Assembly (NCBI GenBank): GCA_958437495.1
Contig: CAUBOH010000012.1
Span: forward strand, 1 to 64,000
Direction: 5' to 3'
Source: an uncultured Collinsella sp.
Lineage (GTDB): Bacteria; Actinomycetota; Coriobacteriia; Coriobacteriales; Coriobacteriaceae
DNA length: 64,000 nt
Below, piece by piece: positions 63,008 to 64,000 of the stretch (position 1 is its first letter; each line of letters starts with the position of its first letter). Made by a program: the position numbers and the translations under genes. Below the pieces are notes generated by a model. The model did not search any database. It was not told the DNA's origin and saw nothing but the letters and a program-made list of their open reading frames with translations.

Positions 63008-64000
63008 ATGTCGCAAAACGACCGCACCCAATTGATTCCCGATCCACAAAAGCCCAGCAGACAGACCGGCGGTGTGCAGGCACCGCGCCCCATCGCGCCT
63101 ACACACAACCAGCATCATCGTGCAGGCGGGCACGCCTCGCAGCAGCGTAATCGTCAGGCATACCAGCAGCATCAGCAATACCAGGGTCATCAACAGCACC
63201 CTGCAGGAAACAATACCCCCAACCAGGGCCCATCGCACGCGCGCCACAACGCACCCACAGACAAGCGCGGGGCAGGCAAAAAGTCCGGCAAGAAAACGAC
63301 CCTCTTTGTCGTCTTGGGTCTCGTTGCCATCGTCTACATCGTAGGCGTCGTGGCGTTCTCGCAGGTAGCATACCCCAACACGACCATCGCCGGCGTCGAC
63401 GTCTCGCTCTCCAATGCCTCATCGGCCGCCACCAAGGTGAGTTCGGCCTGGAAGCACTACAAGCTCACCGTTACGGGTGACGACTTTAGCTGGACCTACC
63501 AACCCGAGTCCGAAGAGCCCATCGTCGACGGCGAGGCTGCCGCAAAAGAAATCATCGGCCACAACGAGGCCTTCATCTGGCCCGTTCGTCTGGTCGAGTC
63601 GCTCAGCGGTAAAACCAACAACAACGCTGCCACCGAATCGGTCGATTTAGACCAGGACGTCGATCTGTCCATGCTTTCGGACGCCTTCGACCAGAAGCAG
63701 TTCGAAGAGGACTTGGGCGCCGCCATCGACGAGTTCAACGACGGTCGCTCGGGAACGTTCGAGGCTAGCAGCTCATACGACGAGGATGCCGGAAAGTTTA
63801 CCGTCGAAAAGGCCCGTTCCAACGAGAAGATCAATCGCGAACACGTCATTAAATATGCCGAGATTCAGCTTGCCGCGCTTTCGGATACCGTCGACATCAA
63901 CAAGATCGGCAACGACGCCTACGAACCTCTTAACGGCACGCTCACCAACGACCAGATTCAGGCCGCATGTGACGCCGCTAACAATTTCCTGGGCGTCAAT
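63008..64000 (+). CDS. Peptidoglycan-binding / L,D-transpeptidase-like membrane protein (partial)
   Basis: Open from ATG 63008 to the window edge (331 codons). Residues 1-96 are polar and rich in Gln, His, Asn and Pro; 97-118 are a TM segment; the outside part begins TTIAGVDVSLSNASSAA, typical of the repeat domain that precedes VanW or YkuD L,D-transpeptidase domains. The catalytic domain would lie beyond the window. A TATAAT box occurs 60 bases upstream (62945 region). Confidence 0.7.
   Translation, partial: MSQNDRTQLIPDPQKPSRQTGGVQAPRPIAPTHNQHHRAGGHASQQRNRQAYQQHQQYQGHQQHPAGNNTPNQGPSHARHNAPTDKRGAGKKSGKKTTLFVVLGLVAIVYIVGVVAFSQVAYPNTTIAGVDVSLSNASSAATKVSSAWKHYKLTVTGDDFSWTYQPESEEPIVDGEAAAKEIIGHNEAFIWPVRLVESLSGKTNNNAATESVDLDQDVDLSMLSDAFDQKQFEEDLGAAIDEFNDGRSGTFEASSSYDEDAGKFTVEKARSNEKINREHVIKYAEIQLAALSDTVDINKIGNDAYEPLNGTLTNDQIQAACDAANNFLGVN

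Noticed and set aside
63072..63422. Small frames inside the start of the peptidoglycan-binding protein gene
   Set aside because: The frame from 63008 stays open to the window end and encodes a clear disordered-TM-exported layout.

Overview
The window is chromosomal DNA of an actinobacterium of the class Coriobacteriia, most likely Collinsella. This is an inference. It rests on high GC, the gene order scpA-scpB-rluB-cmk-plsC-ispH-DUF512-der-plsY-gpsA, the glgB-glgP-glgC-glgD-glgA cluster, and several DUF6273-type surface proteins. No rRNA genes, CRISPR array, replication origin or complete autonomous transposon was seen.

Layout. (1) 1-5.5 kb is accessory DNA with many small, secreted or membrane and broken genes. 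It holds a thioredoxin-like / secreted Cys-peptide / 3-TM cassette, a zinc-ribbon DUF6273 protein and a broken pilin-like DUF6273 gene. (2) 6-23.2 kb is a dense minus-strand housekeeping block: coaBC, zinc-ribbon coiled-coil, NIF3, cysteine desulfurase, rpe, gpsA, plsY, der, DUF512, ispH, plsC, cmk, rluB, scpB, scpA, M50 protease and ABC-F. (3) 23.2-24.4 kb holds tRNA-Ala(GGC), tRNA(CAU) and a second tRNA-Ala inside a perfect 378-bp direct repeat, next to a 158-bp MITE-like element. (4) 24.4-36.5 kb is accessory: a DUF559-like protein, a broken HTH gene, an LPXTG protein, an AT-richer island with an OLD-like ATPase/TOPRIM protein and a HEPN-motif protein, a ugd remnant, and a GIY-YIG protein with an ADP-ribosylglycohydrolase. 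(5) 36.5-51.9 kb holds a third tRNA-Ala, thiN, a HAD phosphatase and a complete glycogen/maltodextrin cluster. (6) 52-64 kb is housekeeping: rsmB-fmt-def, priA-gltX, metK, sdaA and a partial peptidoglycan-binding/L,D-transpeptidase-like protein.

How the genes work together. The glycogen cluster covers ADP-glucose synthesis (glgC with its degenerate partner glgD), elongation (glgA), branching (glgB), phosphorolysis (glgP) and maltodextrin handling (a GH13-GH77 fusion). GlgA and GlgB both carry long histone-H1-like Lys/Ala/Thr tails. The 52-59 kb block deals with translation initiation and replication restart.

Most unusual signals: two intergenic elements share a conserved hairpin core but have unrelated, perfectly self-complementary arms; two 158-bp palindromic MITE-like copies lie 27 kb apart; the metK leader can pair its Shine-Dalgarno with an upstream anti-SD; and accessory genes are broken repeatedly by homopolymer shifts or in-frame stops while core genes are intact.
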